Source: Pseudanabaena sp. FACHB-2040 (GTDB lineage Bacteria > Cyanobacteriota > Cyanobacteriia > Phormidesmidales > Phormidesmidaceae). Taken from it: a DNA stretch of 47,668 nt. The notes beneath the pieces are model-generated. The model was not told the origin of the DNA and searched no databases. It was given only the letters and a program-made list of their open reading frames with translations. Positions 34,680-43,501 of the stretch are shown here, piece by piece (the stretch's first letter is position 1; the number at the start of each line of letters is the position of its first letter). Location: NCBI RefSeq assembly GCF_014696715.1, contig NZ_JACJQO010000009.1:1-47668 (forward strand), read 5' to 3'. The position numbers and the translations under genes were made by a program.

Positions 34680-37121
34680 ATGGGTACTATGCCAAAGCCG
34701 ACCCCCCAATGGCAGCTGCCGTCAGACTCTTCCCAGCCGCCTGCAGACTGGATCAATATCATTCGCCAAGCCTGTCCTGCTGCCGCGTCTCTGCCTCTAC
34801 ACTATGCAGCGCAGTTGCTATGGCAGCGCCAAGTGCAGCAGCCAGCTCAGCTAAAAGGCTTTCTTCGGCCCGATGCCTATTGTCCTACCAGTCCGTTTGC
34901 CTTTGGAGAGGAAATGACTTGGGCAGTGGAGCGGCTAAAGCAGACAGTACACCCAACCACCCCACCAGCTTCCCTAGAAAAAGTAGCTATTTGGGGTGAT
35001 TTTGATGCCGATGGCGTCACCGCCACCGCCGTCTTATGGGAAGGGCTGAAGCCGCTGCTGCCCCCTGATAGCCGCCTGCGCTACTACATTCCCAACCGAT
35101 TCACAGAGTCCCATGGGCTATCAACAGCAGGGTTAGAGCAGCTAGCTGAGTGGGGCTGTCAGCTGCTGATTACTTGCGATACAGGCAGTACCAGCCTAGT
35201 CGAGATCGACTACGCCCACCAGCTAGGCATGGAAGTAATTATTACTGATCACCATACCCTACCAGCCCAGCGCCCCCCGGTGGTGGCCCTAATCAATCCT
35301 CGCACTCTGCCCTTGGGCCATCCCCTGCAGACCCTGTCGGGTGTTGCGGTCGCCTACAAACTGATCGAAGCTCTGTACGAGTCCCTGCCGGTACCATCCA
35401 CTGCTCCCTTAGAAGATCTCCTAGATCTGGTAGCAATCGGCCTAGTTGCCGACTTAGTCGAGCTAACCGGAGACTGCCGCTATTTGGCCCAGCGGGGACT
35501 AGAGCAGCTGCAAAGCCACCTGCAAACATCGTCCCCCCGGCGTCCGGGAGTAGCTGAGCTACTGGCTCTCTGCAAACGCACGGGCGACCGTCCAACAGAT
35601 ATTTCCTTTGGTATTGGGCCTCGAATCAACGCCATCAGCCGGATTCACGGCGACGCTCGCTTCTGCGTTGAGCTGCTAACCAGCCAAGACCCCGAGCACT
35701 GTCGTACCCTAGCCCTGGAGGCAGAGCTGGCCAATACCCGCCGCAAAGCTCTGCAGCGAGACCTGTTGAATCAGGCCAGGGGAAAACTGGCTCAGCTCGA
35801 TCTGGCGACTACGGAGGTCATTGTCCTGGCAGATGAACAGTGGCCCACCGGGATTTTAGGACTAGTGGCGGGTCAGATTGCCCAGGAGTATGGTCGTCCA
35901 ACCCTTCTACTCAGCCTTGACCCGCTTGCCTCTGAGCCTTCTAGCTCAAACTCAAACCGGATGGCGCGGGGATCGGCCCGTTCCATACCAGGTCTGGATC
36001 TCTACGACCTATTTAAAACTCAGGCACACCTGCTCAAAAACTATGGCGGCCACCCCCTAGCGGCTGGACTGAGTCTGCCTGCCGAAAACCTAGCCCTATT
36101 TACCGCTGCCCTAAACCGGGAGGTCCGGGAGTTTAAGGGAGAGCAGCCGGGGGCAGGGGGACCGGTGCTGGCAATTGATTTAACTGTCACCGTAGCTGAC
36201 TTGGGCCAAGAGCTATTTCGGGCACTCAAGCTGTTGGAACCTTACGGCATGGGCAACCCTGTACCCCGGCTATTGATTTCGGATTGCTGGGTTACAGGGG
36301 CCTGGCACCGCCGCATTAAAGACCAGCGGGGTGGGCAGGTGGCTTTTATCAGAACCGAGTTTAAGCTCTGGGATGATACGGTTCAGGTTGGCTTCCCTGC
36401 GGAGTGGTGGGACCATTATGCTGAGGACCTGCCTCAGGGCCGCTGTGATGTCGTGGTGGAGCTGGATTTTAATACGTTTCAAAAGCAATACCGGGCGCGG
36501 CTGGTTGCCGTTCGTGCTGCCCAGTCACAGTCTCGCGCTGCCCTTACCCAGTTTCAGGAACCAGTTCTAGATTGGCGGCAGGAACCAGCGGGAGAAGCCG
36601 TTGATGGCACCAGCTTCCCTCAGTCATTGGGGCAGCCCTCAGAGGCAATGCTCGCAGCACGGACATCAGATATGGCAAATGCTCTGGTCGTCACTCGGTG
36701 CCCCGCTGGGTGGGCTGAATGGGCTACCTGGGTAAAACAGGCAGAAACCGCCCAACAGCCTTTGGCTATTGCCTATCCCCCTCCCACTGAGCGCGCCCCT
36801 GAGGCAGTCTGGAAAGAACTGGTGGGACTGGCCAAGTATCTCAGCCGTACGGGCGCGACTGTGGCACTCGATCGTCTACAGGAGCGATTACAGCTATCGG
36901 CCCCAGCCCTAATGCTGGGATTCAAAAGCCTTGAATATCTGGGATTTCAGGTACAGATAGACAGCGCTGATCAAGTGCAGATCCAGTGGGAGGCAGCTGA
37001 ATCGTCGTTATCCCCCGATGGCCCAGAGGTTAGAGCTTTTTTAGAGGCATTGCAGGAAGAGCAGTTTCGCCGCCGTTACTTCTACCAGGTGCCTGTTTCT
37101 ACGCTAACGACTCGAGGCTGA
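34680..37121 (+). CDS. recJ: Single-stranded-DNA-specific exonuclease RecJ
   Basis: 813 aa. The DHH phosphoesterase core is intact: GDFDADGVTATA (about 104-115), TCDTGS, TDHH and, later, GPRINAISRIHGDA, followed by a DHHA1-type region (NYGGHPLAAGLSL). This is a 5'-3' single-strand exonuclease acting in recombination, mismatch and base-excision repair. It is longer than E. coli RecJ (577 aa); the additional C-terminal part (from about residue 620) ends in a winged-helix-like segment (LVGLAKYLSRTGATVALDRL), which is usual in cyanobacterial RecJ. ATG at 34680 is weakly supported; ATG at 34689 is three codons on. Its stop is 8 bp from the convergent ydcF-like gene. Confidence 0.92.
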   Translation: MGTMPKPTPQWQLPSDSSQPPADWINIIRQACPAAASLPLHYAAQLLWQRQVQQPAQLKGFLRPDAYCPTSPFAFGEEMTWAVERLKQTVHPTTPPASLEKVAIWGDFDADGVTATAVLWEGLKPLLPPDSRLRYYIPNRFTESHGLSTAGLEQLAEWGCQLLITCDTGSTSLVEIDYAHQLGMEVIITDHHTLPAQRPPVVALINPRTLPLGHPLQTLSGVAVAYKLIEALYESLPVPSTAPLEDLLDLVAIGLVADLVELTGDCRYLAQRGLEQLQSHLQTSSPRRPGVAELLALCKRTGDRPTDISFGIGPRINAISRIHGDARFCVELLTSQDPEHCRTLALEAELANTRRKALQRDLLNQARGKLAQLDLATTEVIVLADEQWPTGILGLVAGQIAQEYGRPTLLLSLDPLASEPSSSNSNRMARGSARSIPGLDLYDLFKTQAHLLKNYGGHPLAAGLSLPAENLALFTAALNREVREFKGEQPGAGGPVLAIDLTVTVADLGQELFRALKLLEPYGMGNPVPRLLISDCWVTGAWHRRIKDQRGGQVAFIRTEFKLWDDTVQVGFPAEWWDHYAEDLPQGRCDVVVELDFNTFQKQYRARLVAVRAAQSQSRAALTQFQEPVLDWRQEPAGEAVDGTSFPQSLGQPSEAMLAARTSDMANALVVTRCPAGWAEWATWVKQAETAQQPLAIAYPPPTERAPEAVWKELVGLAKYLSRTGATVALDRLQERLQLSAPALMLGFKSLEYLGFQVQIDSADQVQIQWEAAESSLSPDGPEVRAFLEALQEEQFRRRYFYQVPVSTLTTRG

Positions 37122-37129
37122 GCCGGCTT

Positions 37130-37780
37130 CTAGTCCAGATCCGCCTGGTGTTCGCACTTAAACCCTTTCGCTTGCCAGGCCTCAAGATCGACCCCAGCCA
37201 GCGGGATCACCTCTGGGCAGCGGGGCCGGTAGACTTGGCTGACCACGACCCAAATTAGGCTACGGCCTAGATCAAGGGTGGTTTTGAGCCTATTTTCCTG
37301 GTTGCCAGGCCGGCCTGTTTCCGCCACAGCATCGACTTCAACCCAAATGCCGTGAGCCCCTAGCATGATCTGGCCGAGCCATTGGGCTCGGGGCAGGTGA
37401 CTTTGGGATGTGACCAGACGTACGTGGTTGATACCCCACTGCTGCAAAATCGGCAGGCTAAAGCGGAAGTTGTCAAAAGTAGATTGGGCACACTTTTCTA
37501 GCCAGACGTCTTGAAGAGAGGTGCCCTGGCGCTGAAAAAGCTGCCGGATGCAGGGATCGGCTGATCCCTGGGAGATCAAGATAGGGATAGCTGGATCACC
37601 CAAGGCATTGACTGTGCGGCGCTGGGCTACCTGGATCTCTCGCTGCACGCTGCCGCCCAATACCAGGACTGCGTCGACGGGTTGACTTGCTGCCTGATGC
37701 AGGGTGCCTAATCTCAACATCAGCCCTAGGCTGAAGGCCAGCAGGCATCCTAGCAACAGCCATCGCTTGAGCTTGAGCAT
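37130..37780 (-). CDS. YdcF/SanA-like (DUF218) membrane-associated protein
   Basis: 216 aa from ATG at 37780. One N-terminal membrane helix (LLLGCLLAFSLGLMLRL) is followed by the DUF218 domain: DAVLVLGGSVQREIQVAQRR, CAQSTFDNFRFS, and LVTSQSHLPRAQWLGQ, with the conserved Gly-Gly, Asn and Ser-His residues. Family members (SanA, ElyC, YdcF) act in envelope or peptidoglycan-linked processes in other bacteria; the exact reaction is not settled. The open frame extends to TTG 37834; I chose 37780 because AGAGAGG lies shortly upstream and the hydrophobic anchor begins directly. It is convergent with recJ. Confidence 0.82.
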   Translation of the reverse strand: MLKLKRWLLLGCLLAFSLGLMLRLGTLHQAASQPVDAVLVLGGSVQREIQVAQRRTVNALGDPAIPILISQGSADPCIRQLFQRQGTSLQDVWLEKCAQSTFDNFRFSLPILQQWGINHVRLVTSQSHLPRAQWLGQIMLGAHGIWVEVDAVAETGRPGNQENRLKTTLDLGRSLIWVVVSQVYRPRCPEVIPLAGVDLEAWQAKGFKCEHQADLD

Positions 37781-38157
37781 CACGGCACTAGCCTCTCTTA
37801 ATGGCCCTAGCAACCTCAACCAGGTGGGTTTCAACTATAAAACTTTATACTTTTCCTCAGGATTGCTTTGAGAAGACTCCGGTAAAGTGAAACAGTTGAG
37901 TCAGTTTTAGCAGGGCTTCGGCCTGTAATCTTGCTCTAGTCCTTCGGGAACCACCTGTAGGGCGAGTTACGTCCAGCCTCCTATATTCAGCCAATTTCGT
38001 GTCCCTCATCCCTTTTGCAGTTCGGCTAGACTGGTTGAAATGGCTCTAGGTTTTGCCACCTCTGCAGCTGTCTTGATTCTCAGCCCCTCTTTTTAGGGGG
38101 TTGCTTTCCGTTGAGAAAGCATTTTGTTCGTCCATACGTTTTCTCAGGCTAGCGTAG
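37781..38157. other. Divergent intergenic region and ctpB leader with two hairpins
   Basis: About 380 bp. It has CCCCT/AGGGG (38084-38099) and TGCTTTC/GAAAGCA (38102-38121) followed by TTTT, placed 36 bp before the protease start. The rest holds no gene that I can support. Confidence 0.5.
38102..38125 (+). terminator. Terminator-like hairpin in the ctpB leader
   Basis: TGCTTTC (38102-38108), loop CGTTGA, GAAAGCA (38115-38121), then TTTT. A weak stem (7 bp). It is in the 5' leader of a coding gene, so an attenuator role or chance are both possible. Confidence 0.35.
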
Positions 38158-39501
38158 ATGAATCTCTCTATTCGCACGCTTCGATTTTCCCCAGCCAGTC
38201 TGATGAGGGGCGCGATCGCATCTTCTTTGCTGGCGATTCCCACTGCTCCCGCCTTCGCCACCTCTTCTGCCCAGCCCGTTTTTGAAGACAGCCCCAAGGC
38301 CGTGCTAGATGAAGCCTGGCAAATTATTGATCAGCACTACGTAGATGGCGACTTTAATCGCGTCGATTGGCAGGCGGTTCGTCAGAGCCTCTTAGGCCGA
38401 GAGTACACTAGCCGAGATGAGGCCTACTCAGCCCTGCGAACAACGCTAAGGCAGCTCAACGACCCCTACACTCGTTTTCTCAGCCCCAGAGAATACTCAG
38501 AACTAACCGAGCAAACCTCTGGAGAAGTCTCTGGCGTCGGGCTGCGGCTGCGGCGCGACACCCAGACCAGCAAGGTTTTTGTCACGGAAGTGGCGGAGGG
38601 ATCGCCCGCTCAGCAGGCTGGGCTGCAGCCCGGAGATCAGCTGCTGCTGGTAGATAGCCAAACCACCGACCGCATTACCATCGAGGGAATTTCTCAGCGG
38701 CTGCGGGGAGAAGAGGGCACCCAGGTGACCTTGACCGTATCGCGCAACGGCACTGCTCCCCGTACAGTTATTTTGACTCGCACCCTACAGGAAATCCCAA
38801 CCGTTGAACATGCTGTTAAACAGCAGGGCAACAGTCGCATCGGCTACATTCGCTTGGGCGAGTTCAACGCTCATGCTGCCGAGCAAATGGAGCGAGCGAT
38901 TACCAACCTGACCCAGGAAAACGTTGAGGGATTTGTCCTCGATCTGCGGGGCAATCCTGGCGGATTGTATCAGGCCAGCATTACCATTAGCCGCATGTGG
39001 CTGCAGCGGGGAAGTATAGTTCAACTTATTGACCGGGAAGGCCACAGCGAATCGATTCGGGCTAACGGCACAGCGATCACTCAGCTCCCTCTCACGGTTT
39101 TAGTTGATGGCCGCTCTGCCAGCTCCAGCGAAATTCTAACTGGAGCGTTGCGTGACAATGGCCGAGCTACCGTGGTCGGCAGCACCACCTTTGGCAAGGC
39201 GTTGGTGCAGTCGCTGCACGGTCTTTCCGACGGCTCTGGACTGACGGTAACAGTGGCCCACTACTACACACCCAACGGCACTGATCTCAGCCGCAAAGGT
39301 ATTGTCCCCGATATCGAGGTGGAGCTGTCTGACCGCCAGCGGCAGGAACTGTTTAATAATCCTGTCCTACTAGGAACCGATGCCGACATCCAATACCTCC
39401 AGGCGGCCCAGGTGCTAGAGCAAACCATTCTCAGTCTTAGACAGCCTGGGACAGTTCCGGGGATCAACACTCCTAGTCAGCTAGGTAGGGTTGAGTTTTA
39501 A
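38158..39501 (+). CDS. ctpB: Carboxyl-terminal processing protease, S41 family (CtpA/CtpB type)
   Basis: 447 aa with a signal peptide (about 1-34, SLLAIPTAPAFA), an N-terminal helical part (SPKAVLDEAWQIIDQHYVDGDFNRVDW), a PDZ domain (about 120-205, GVGLRL and GDQLLLVD) and the S41 protease core. The catalytic dyad is S322 (in RSASSSEI) and K347 (in TTFGKALVQ), 25 residues apart as in the family. Such proteases act in the thylakoid lumen or periplasm; CtpA matures the D1 protein, while CtpB/CtpC have less settled roles. The N-terminal block resembles CtpB more than CtpA, so I give ctpB with moderate certainty. Its stop shares bases with the convergent ribBA stop (39498-39501). Confidence 0.88.
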   Translation: MNLSIRTLRFSPASLMRGAIASSLLAIPTAPAFATSSAQPVFEDSPKAVLDEAWQIIDQHYVDGDFNRVDWQAVRQSLLGREYTSRDEAYSALRTTLRQLNDPYTRFLSPREYSELTEQTSGEVSGVGLRLRRDTQTSKVFVTEVAEGSPAQQAGLQPGDQLLLVDSQTTDRITIEGISQRLRGEEGTQVTLTVSRNGTAPRTVILTRTLQEIPTVEHAVKQQGNSRIGYIRLGEFNAHAAEQMERAITNLTQENVEGFVLDLRGNPGGLYQASITISRMWLQRGSIVQLIDREGHSESIRANGTAITQLPLTVLVDGRSASSSEILTGALRDNGRATVVGSTTFGKALVQSLHGLSDGSGLTVTVAHYYTPNGTDLSRKGIVPDIEVELSDRQRQELFNNPVLLGTDADIQYLQAAQVLEQTILSLRQPGTVPGINTPSQLGRVEF

Positions 39502-41255
39502 TCCGTCAGGACATGGCTGGAGAACACATAGATGCGCTGGCTTTCTAGGCTGTCGCGTAGATCCGACGGGCGCACAGTCTTCTCAGTCAGCGGCAGCTCT
39601 CGGTGAAAGATCTGTCTGTTTAGGCCAACCTGCAGACTGGTGAAGGGATCGCCGCCGGGGGAAACCAAAAACTCTAGCTGACTGACGTCGGGCCAGCCCA
39701 CTAGGGCGTCGAGGAAGGCTGCGATCGCATCTATCCGAGCAGAGTCTTTCTGATACCAGTCTCCAGCCACCCCATTGGGCTGATCGAGCCCCAAGTGAAA
39801 AATTAAATGGGCCTGGTTAAACAGCGCCACCGCCACCGATCGGGCCTCCTCCTGCACCAGCAGGTCGTGCTCACGGGCCAGTTCTCTTAGCTTTTCCAGG
39901 TGCTCATAGCGAGCCGCTAGTGAGAGGGGCCCCTGCTGCCACTGAATTGCGATTGTGGTCAGGTAAGTCTGCAGCAGCAAATGACCTAGCTTTTTCGCCT
40001 TGGTAGCCAGGTAGTTAGAGTTGTAGGCCGTAGCCTCGATAATCAGCGGCACCCGATTAATCATCTCCAGCTCATATCCCTTGAGGCCCGCAATCTTACG
40101 CGGGTTGTTGGTAATCAGGCAAAACTGCTTGACCCCAATATCGTTGAGAATCTGAGCCCCAATGCCATAGTTGCGCTGATCAACGGGGAGCCCCAGCCTT
40201 TCATTGGCCTCGACAGTGTCTAGCCCCATATCCTGCAGCGAGTAGGCCTTGAGCTTGTTGACCAGCCCAATGCCCCGGCCCTCCTGTCGCAAATACACCA
40301 CCACGCCGCGACCAACACTGTTGATCATCTTCAGCGCCGCCTGCAGCTGCATACGGCAATCACACCGCAGCGAACCAAAAGCATCCCCCGTCAGACATTC
40401 AGAGTGAACCCGCACCATTACCGACTCATCTTGAAAGGTGGCCGGGTCACCCTGCACCAAGGCCACATGCTCAGAGCCATCCAGCAAATTGCGGTAGGCG
40501 TAGATTTTAAACACCCCAAACTGGGTGGGCAGATCGGCCACTGCCTCCCGCTGCACAAATCGCTCATGCTGCAGGCGATAGCTGATCAAATCCGCAATGC
40601 TGATCAGCTTTAGACCGTGGGTGCGCGCGTAGTCAACCAGATGCGGCAGCCGCGCCATTGACCCGTCCGGGTTTTGGATTTCGCAAATCACGCCTGACGG
40701 GTACAGTCCTGCTAGCCGCGCCAGATCTACCGCTGCTTCCGTATGGCCCGCCCGCTTCAACACCCCACCTTCTTTAGCCCGCAAGGGAAAGATATGGCCA
40801 GGCCGCCGCAAATCATGAGGGCGGGCCTTAGGATTGATGGCTACCTGAATCGTTTTGGCCCGATCGTCTGCCGAGATCCCGGTTGTTACCCCCCAAGACA
40901 ACCCTGCATCAATGCTGACGGTAAAGGCAGTCTGCTCGTTTTCGTCTTCAAAGGCACTCTGGCTGACCATTAGCGGCAGCTCTAGCTCATCTAGACGCTC
41001 CCCTGTCATAGCCAAGCAGATCAGTCCGCGCGCTTCAACCGCCATGAAATTAATCATGTCTGGGGTGGCAAACTGAGCCGCGCAGATCACATCCCCTTCG
41101 TTCTCGCGATTTTCATCATCAACCACAACAATGGCGCGACCCGCAGCCAAATCGTGCAGGGCGTCTTCAATGGCGTCAAACTGAAAGTTAATGGAGTCTA
41201 CCGACACGGACTGAGGAGTTGCCGCATCTAAGTTCCCTAAAGCCGAGTTGGACAC
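39498..41255 (-). CDS. ribBA: Bifunctional riboflavin enzyme RibBA (DHBP synthase and GTP cyclohydrolase II)
   Basis: 585 aa. The N-terminal half (about 25-230) is 3,4-dihydroxy-2-butanone-4-phosphate synthase, with [12 protein letters not shown] and [24 protein letters not shown]. The middle (about 235-430) is GTP cyclohydrolase II, with zinc cysteines in [16 protein letters not shown] and [12 protein letters not shown]. Both first steps of riboflavin synthesis are thus on one chain. About 150 residues follow the cyclohydrolase; such a tail is usual in cyanobacterial RibBA and has no known function. The upstream region toward argC has no FMN riboswitch that I can see. The gene overlaps the convergent protease gene by four bases at the stops. 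Confidence 0.95.
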   Translation of the reverse strand: MSNSALGNLDAATPQSVSVDSINFQFDAIEDALHDLAAGRAIVVVDDENRENEGDVICAAQFATPDMINFMAVEARGLICLAMTGERLDELELPLMVSQSAFEDENEQTAFTVSIDAGLSWGVTTGISADDRAKTIQVAINPKARPHDLRRPGHIFPLRAKEGGVLKRAGHTEAAVDLARLAGLYPSGVICEIQNPDGSMARLPHLVDYARTHGLKLISIADLISYRLQHERFVQREAVADLPTQFGVFKIYAYRNLLDGSEHVALVQGDPATFQDESVMVRVHSECLTGDAFGSLRCDCRMQLQAALKMINSVGRGVVVYLRQEGRGIGLVNKLKAYSLQDMGLDTVEANERLGLPVDQRNYGIGAQILNDIGVKQFCLITNNPRKIAGLKGYELEMINRVPLIIEATAYNSNYLATKAKKLGHLLLQTYLTTIAIQWQQGPLSLAARYEHLEKLRELAREHDLLVQEEARSVAVALFNQAHLIFHLGLDQPNGVAGDWYQKDSARIDAIAAFLDALVGWPDVSQLEFLVSPGGDPFTSLQVGLNRQIFHRELPLTEKTVRPSDLRDSLESQRIYVFSSHVLTD

Positions 41256-41347
41256 AATCCTGATAAACCTTGTATATCAATGGTTGTCTATATAAGATTG
41301 TAGTCCCGACCGTTAAGGCAGTCATGAAATCTGCATTTCCTAAGAAC

Positions 41348-41377
41348 TTTACAGGGCAATAGCAGGTTTAGTATTAC
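41348..41377 (+). promoter_or_regulatory. Candidate argC promoter
   Basis: TTTACA (41348-41353), 18-nt spacer, TATTAC (41372-41377), about 75 bp before the chosen argC start. It fits the consensus moderately and was read by eye. Confidence 0.4.
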
Positions 41378-41452
41378 AATGTCGCATCTAAGATCGTGAA
41401 CTGCAGTCTTGCGGCCAAGCGATGGAGTCACGCCTTTTATTCGTCAAATCCT

Positions 41453-42517
41453 ATGGGTGATTTAGCCTCCAATCCAATTTCTGTCGGCATTATTGGCGCA
41501 TCTGGCTACGGTGGTGTGCAGCTAGCACGCTTACTGAGCGAGCACCCGGCTGCTGAGATCACCTACCTAGGGGGCGAGAGCAGCGCGGGCAAACGCTTCT
41601 CAGATATCTACCCGCACTTCGGTACGCAGGTTCCGCTGGCAATTGAAGCGATTGATTTAGAAGAAATCGCCAGTCGCTGTCAGGTCGTCTTTTTGTCTCT
41701 GCCTAACGGGCTGGCCTGCGAGATGGCCCCTACCCTGCTCGCTAAGGGGTGCCGGGTGCTGGATCTTTCGGCAGACTACCGCTTTACTGACCTGAGCGTT
41801 TATCAAGACTGGTATGGGGGCGAGCGGCAGGATCAGGAAGTGGCAGCAGAGGCTGTGTACGGTCTGCCAGAGCTGTATCGCGATCGCATCCAATCGGCCC
41901 GCCTGATCGGCTGCCCCGGCTGCTACCCTACCGCCAGCCTGCTAGGCATTGCGCCCCTTCTGAAGCAGGGCCTAGCCCAGCCGGAAACCCTAATTATTGA
42001 TGCCAAGTCTGGCACCTCTGGCGGAGGAAGAGTTGCCAAGACCCCACTCTTGCTAGCAGAAGCCGACAACTCCTTGGCCGCCTACAGCGTGGCCCGCCAT
42101 CGCCATACCCCTGAGATTGAGCAGATCTGCGGCCAGCTAGCCCGCCAGGAAGTGCTGGTGCAGTTCACCCCTCACCTGGTACCGATGGTGCGCGGCATCC
42201 TCTCCACCATTTACGCCACCATGCGCGATCCGGGCCTGGTAAGGGATGACCTAATTACGATCTATAACGCCTTCTACCGCTCGTCACCCTGGGTAACTGT
42301 CCTGCCCAACGGCACCTATCCCCAAACCAAGTGGGCCTGGGGAACTAACCGCTGCTACATCGGCATCGAGGTCGACTCGCGCACAGGTCGGGTCATCGTG
42401 ATGTCAGCTATCGACAACTTAATGAAGGGGCAGGCAGCCCAAGCTGTACAGTGCTTCAACCTGATGATGGGCCTTGAAGAAACGGTGGGCTTACCGCAGC
42501 TGAGCTTCTATCCCTAG
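41453..42517 (+). CDS. argC: N-acetyl-gamma-glutamyl-phosphate reductase
   Basis: 354 aa. It reduces N-acetylglutamyl phosphate to the semialdehyde with NADPH (arginine synthesis). A Rossmann opening [18 protein letters not shown], the catalytic C157 in CPGCYPTAS, and SGGGRVAKT are family signatures; [10 protein letters not shown] carries the active-site His. The open frame reaches back to GTG 41396, but ATG at 41453 fits the usual N-terminus a few residues before the Rossmann strand. It is divergent from ribBA, convergent with ilvH, and has no other arginine genes around it, as is common in cyanobacteria. Confidence 0.95.
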   Translation: MGDLASNPISVGIIGASGYGGVQLARLLSEHPAAEITYLGGESSAGKRFSDIYPHFGTQVPLAIEAIDLEEIASRCQVVFLSLPNGLACEMAPTLLAKGCRVLDLSADYRFTDLSVYQDWYGGERQDQEVAAEAVYGLPELYRDRIQSARLIGCPGCYPTASLLGIAPLLKQGLAQPETLIIDAKSGTSGGGRVAKTPLLLAEADNSLAAYSVARHRHTPEIEQICGQLARQEVLVQFTPHLVPMVRGILSTIYATMRDPGLVRDDLITIYNAFYRSSPWVTVLPNGTYPQTKWAWGTNRCYIGIEVDSRTGRVIVMSAIDNLMKGQAAQAVQCFNLMMGLEETVGLPQLSFYP

Positions 42518-42579
42518 AGGTAGCCTAAGCAGGTTCTACGCTGTGGCCTGTTGCTAGAATAGAGTTCTCAGATCGAGCC

Positions 42580-42600
42580 GGGGCACCCGCTAGGTGCTCC
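42580..42600. terminator. Convergent terminator hairpin between argC and ilvH
   Basis: GGGGCACC (42580-42587)/GGTGCTCC (42593-42600), loop 5 nt, eight pairs with one G-T. It sits between two converging stops; no U-tract. Confidence 0.5.
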
Positions 42601-42608
42601 CACCGCTT

Positions 42609-43166
42609 CTACTGCAGCTTGTTTTCCAAAGACTTGAGATATTCAGTATTCACGCCAGACTCGCGGGTCAAAGCAATCTTACCGGTGCGGGCAATCTCAC
42701 GAATGCCAAAGCGGTTAAGCACCTGTACGATAGCAACCATCTTTCCCGGATCGCCCACTACCTCTAAAGTGAGGGAGTCTTCCGAGACATCGACAACACG
42801 GGCGCGAAAGATTTGGGCCAGTTCGATAATCTCAGAGCGGCTGGCACTGCTGGCATTGACCTTTAGCAGCATCAGCTCTCGCTCAACACAAGGCGTTTCG
42901 GTAATGTCTTGAACCTTAAGCACGTTGACCAGCTTGTAGAGTTGTTTGGTCAGCTGCTCAATTACCTGATCGTCACCGGGCACGACCATCGTAATCCGAG
43001 AAATTCCTAAGGTCTCAGCTGGGCCTACAGCCAAACTTTCGATGTTGAAGCCGCGACGGGCAAACAGTCCAGCGATCCGTGAGAGAACGCCTGCCTCATC
43101 CTCAACTAGCACAGACAGGGTATGTTTGATCGCGGGAGGAGAGAAAACAGTAGTAGCAGTAGACAT
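42609..43166 (-). CDS. ilvH: Acetolactate synthase small (regulatory) subunit
   Basis: 185 aa. An N-terminal ACT domain (about 13-85: [33 protein letters not shown]) binds valine for feedback control of the catalytic subunit; a C-terminal domain (from about 95) completes the IlvN/IlvH fold. It acts in branched-chain amino acid synthesis. The catalytic subunit gene is not in the window, as is common for cyanobacteria, where the two are often unlinked. The first residues ([14 protein letters not shown]) are a short non-conserved leader. The 335 bp upstream are shared with the divergent Npt/HEAT gene. Confidence 0.96.
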   Translation of the reverse strand: MSTATTVFSPPAIKHTLSVLVEDEAGVLSRIAGLFARRGFNIESLAVGPAETLGISRITMVVPGDDQVIEQLTKQLYKLVNVLKVQDITETPCVERELMLLKVNASSASRSEIIELAQIFRARVVDVSEDSLTLEVVGDPGKMVAIVQVLNRFGIREIARTGKIALTRESGVNTEYLKSLENKLQ

Positions 43167-43501
43167 GGCAATACGTCCTCAATAAAGCAGACCAGCCGGT
43201 GGGAAAGTCGCAGCGACCCCTGCCGCCAACATAACTAGAGCCTCAGCCGAGAAGACATCCATTTTATCCTGAATTTAAGGTAAATCAGGCCCTGGAGCGA
43301 GGTCTAGAAGCACGCTAGCTCCAGAAATAGGTGCCGAGTTTCAGCATTTCACAACATAATGTTCGGCATGGTCCAAGATCTAGGGGCCATGGCTGATTAC
43401 AGCAGGCCGCCAAGAAGGCCGCATATGATGAGGATGCTGTCACCGAAAAAGTAGGTGGGGGTATCCTATAAGTCAACAGTTTTGCCCCAATCGCAAGCTA
43501 A
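43167..43501. other. Divergent intergenic region between ilvH and the Npt/HEAT gene
   Basis: 335 bp. A short palindrome AACAT-A-ATGTT at 43353-43363 and a GCCGA/TCGGC pair around it (43333-43337/43363-43367) are the only structure I see. No gene. Confidence 0.45.

Noticed and set aside
37900-38000. Structured-looking stretch (several TTCG loops) as a small RNA gene
   Set aside because: Stems are only 3-5 bp and match no RNA family I know (checked by eye against SRP RNA, RNase P and tmRNA signatures).
41256-41395. FMN riboswitch for ribBA, prompted by a CCCGACCG string near 41307
   Set aside because: The string is on the strand facing argC, not ribBA, and the rest of the RFN consensus is missing.
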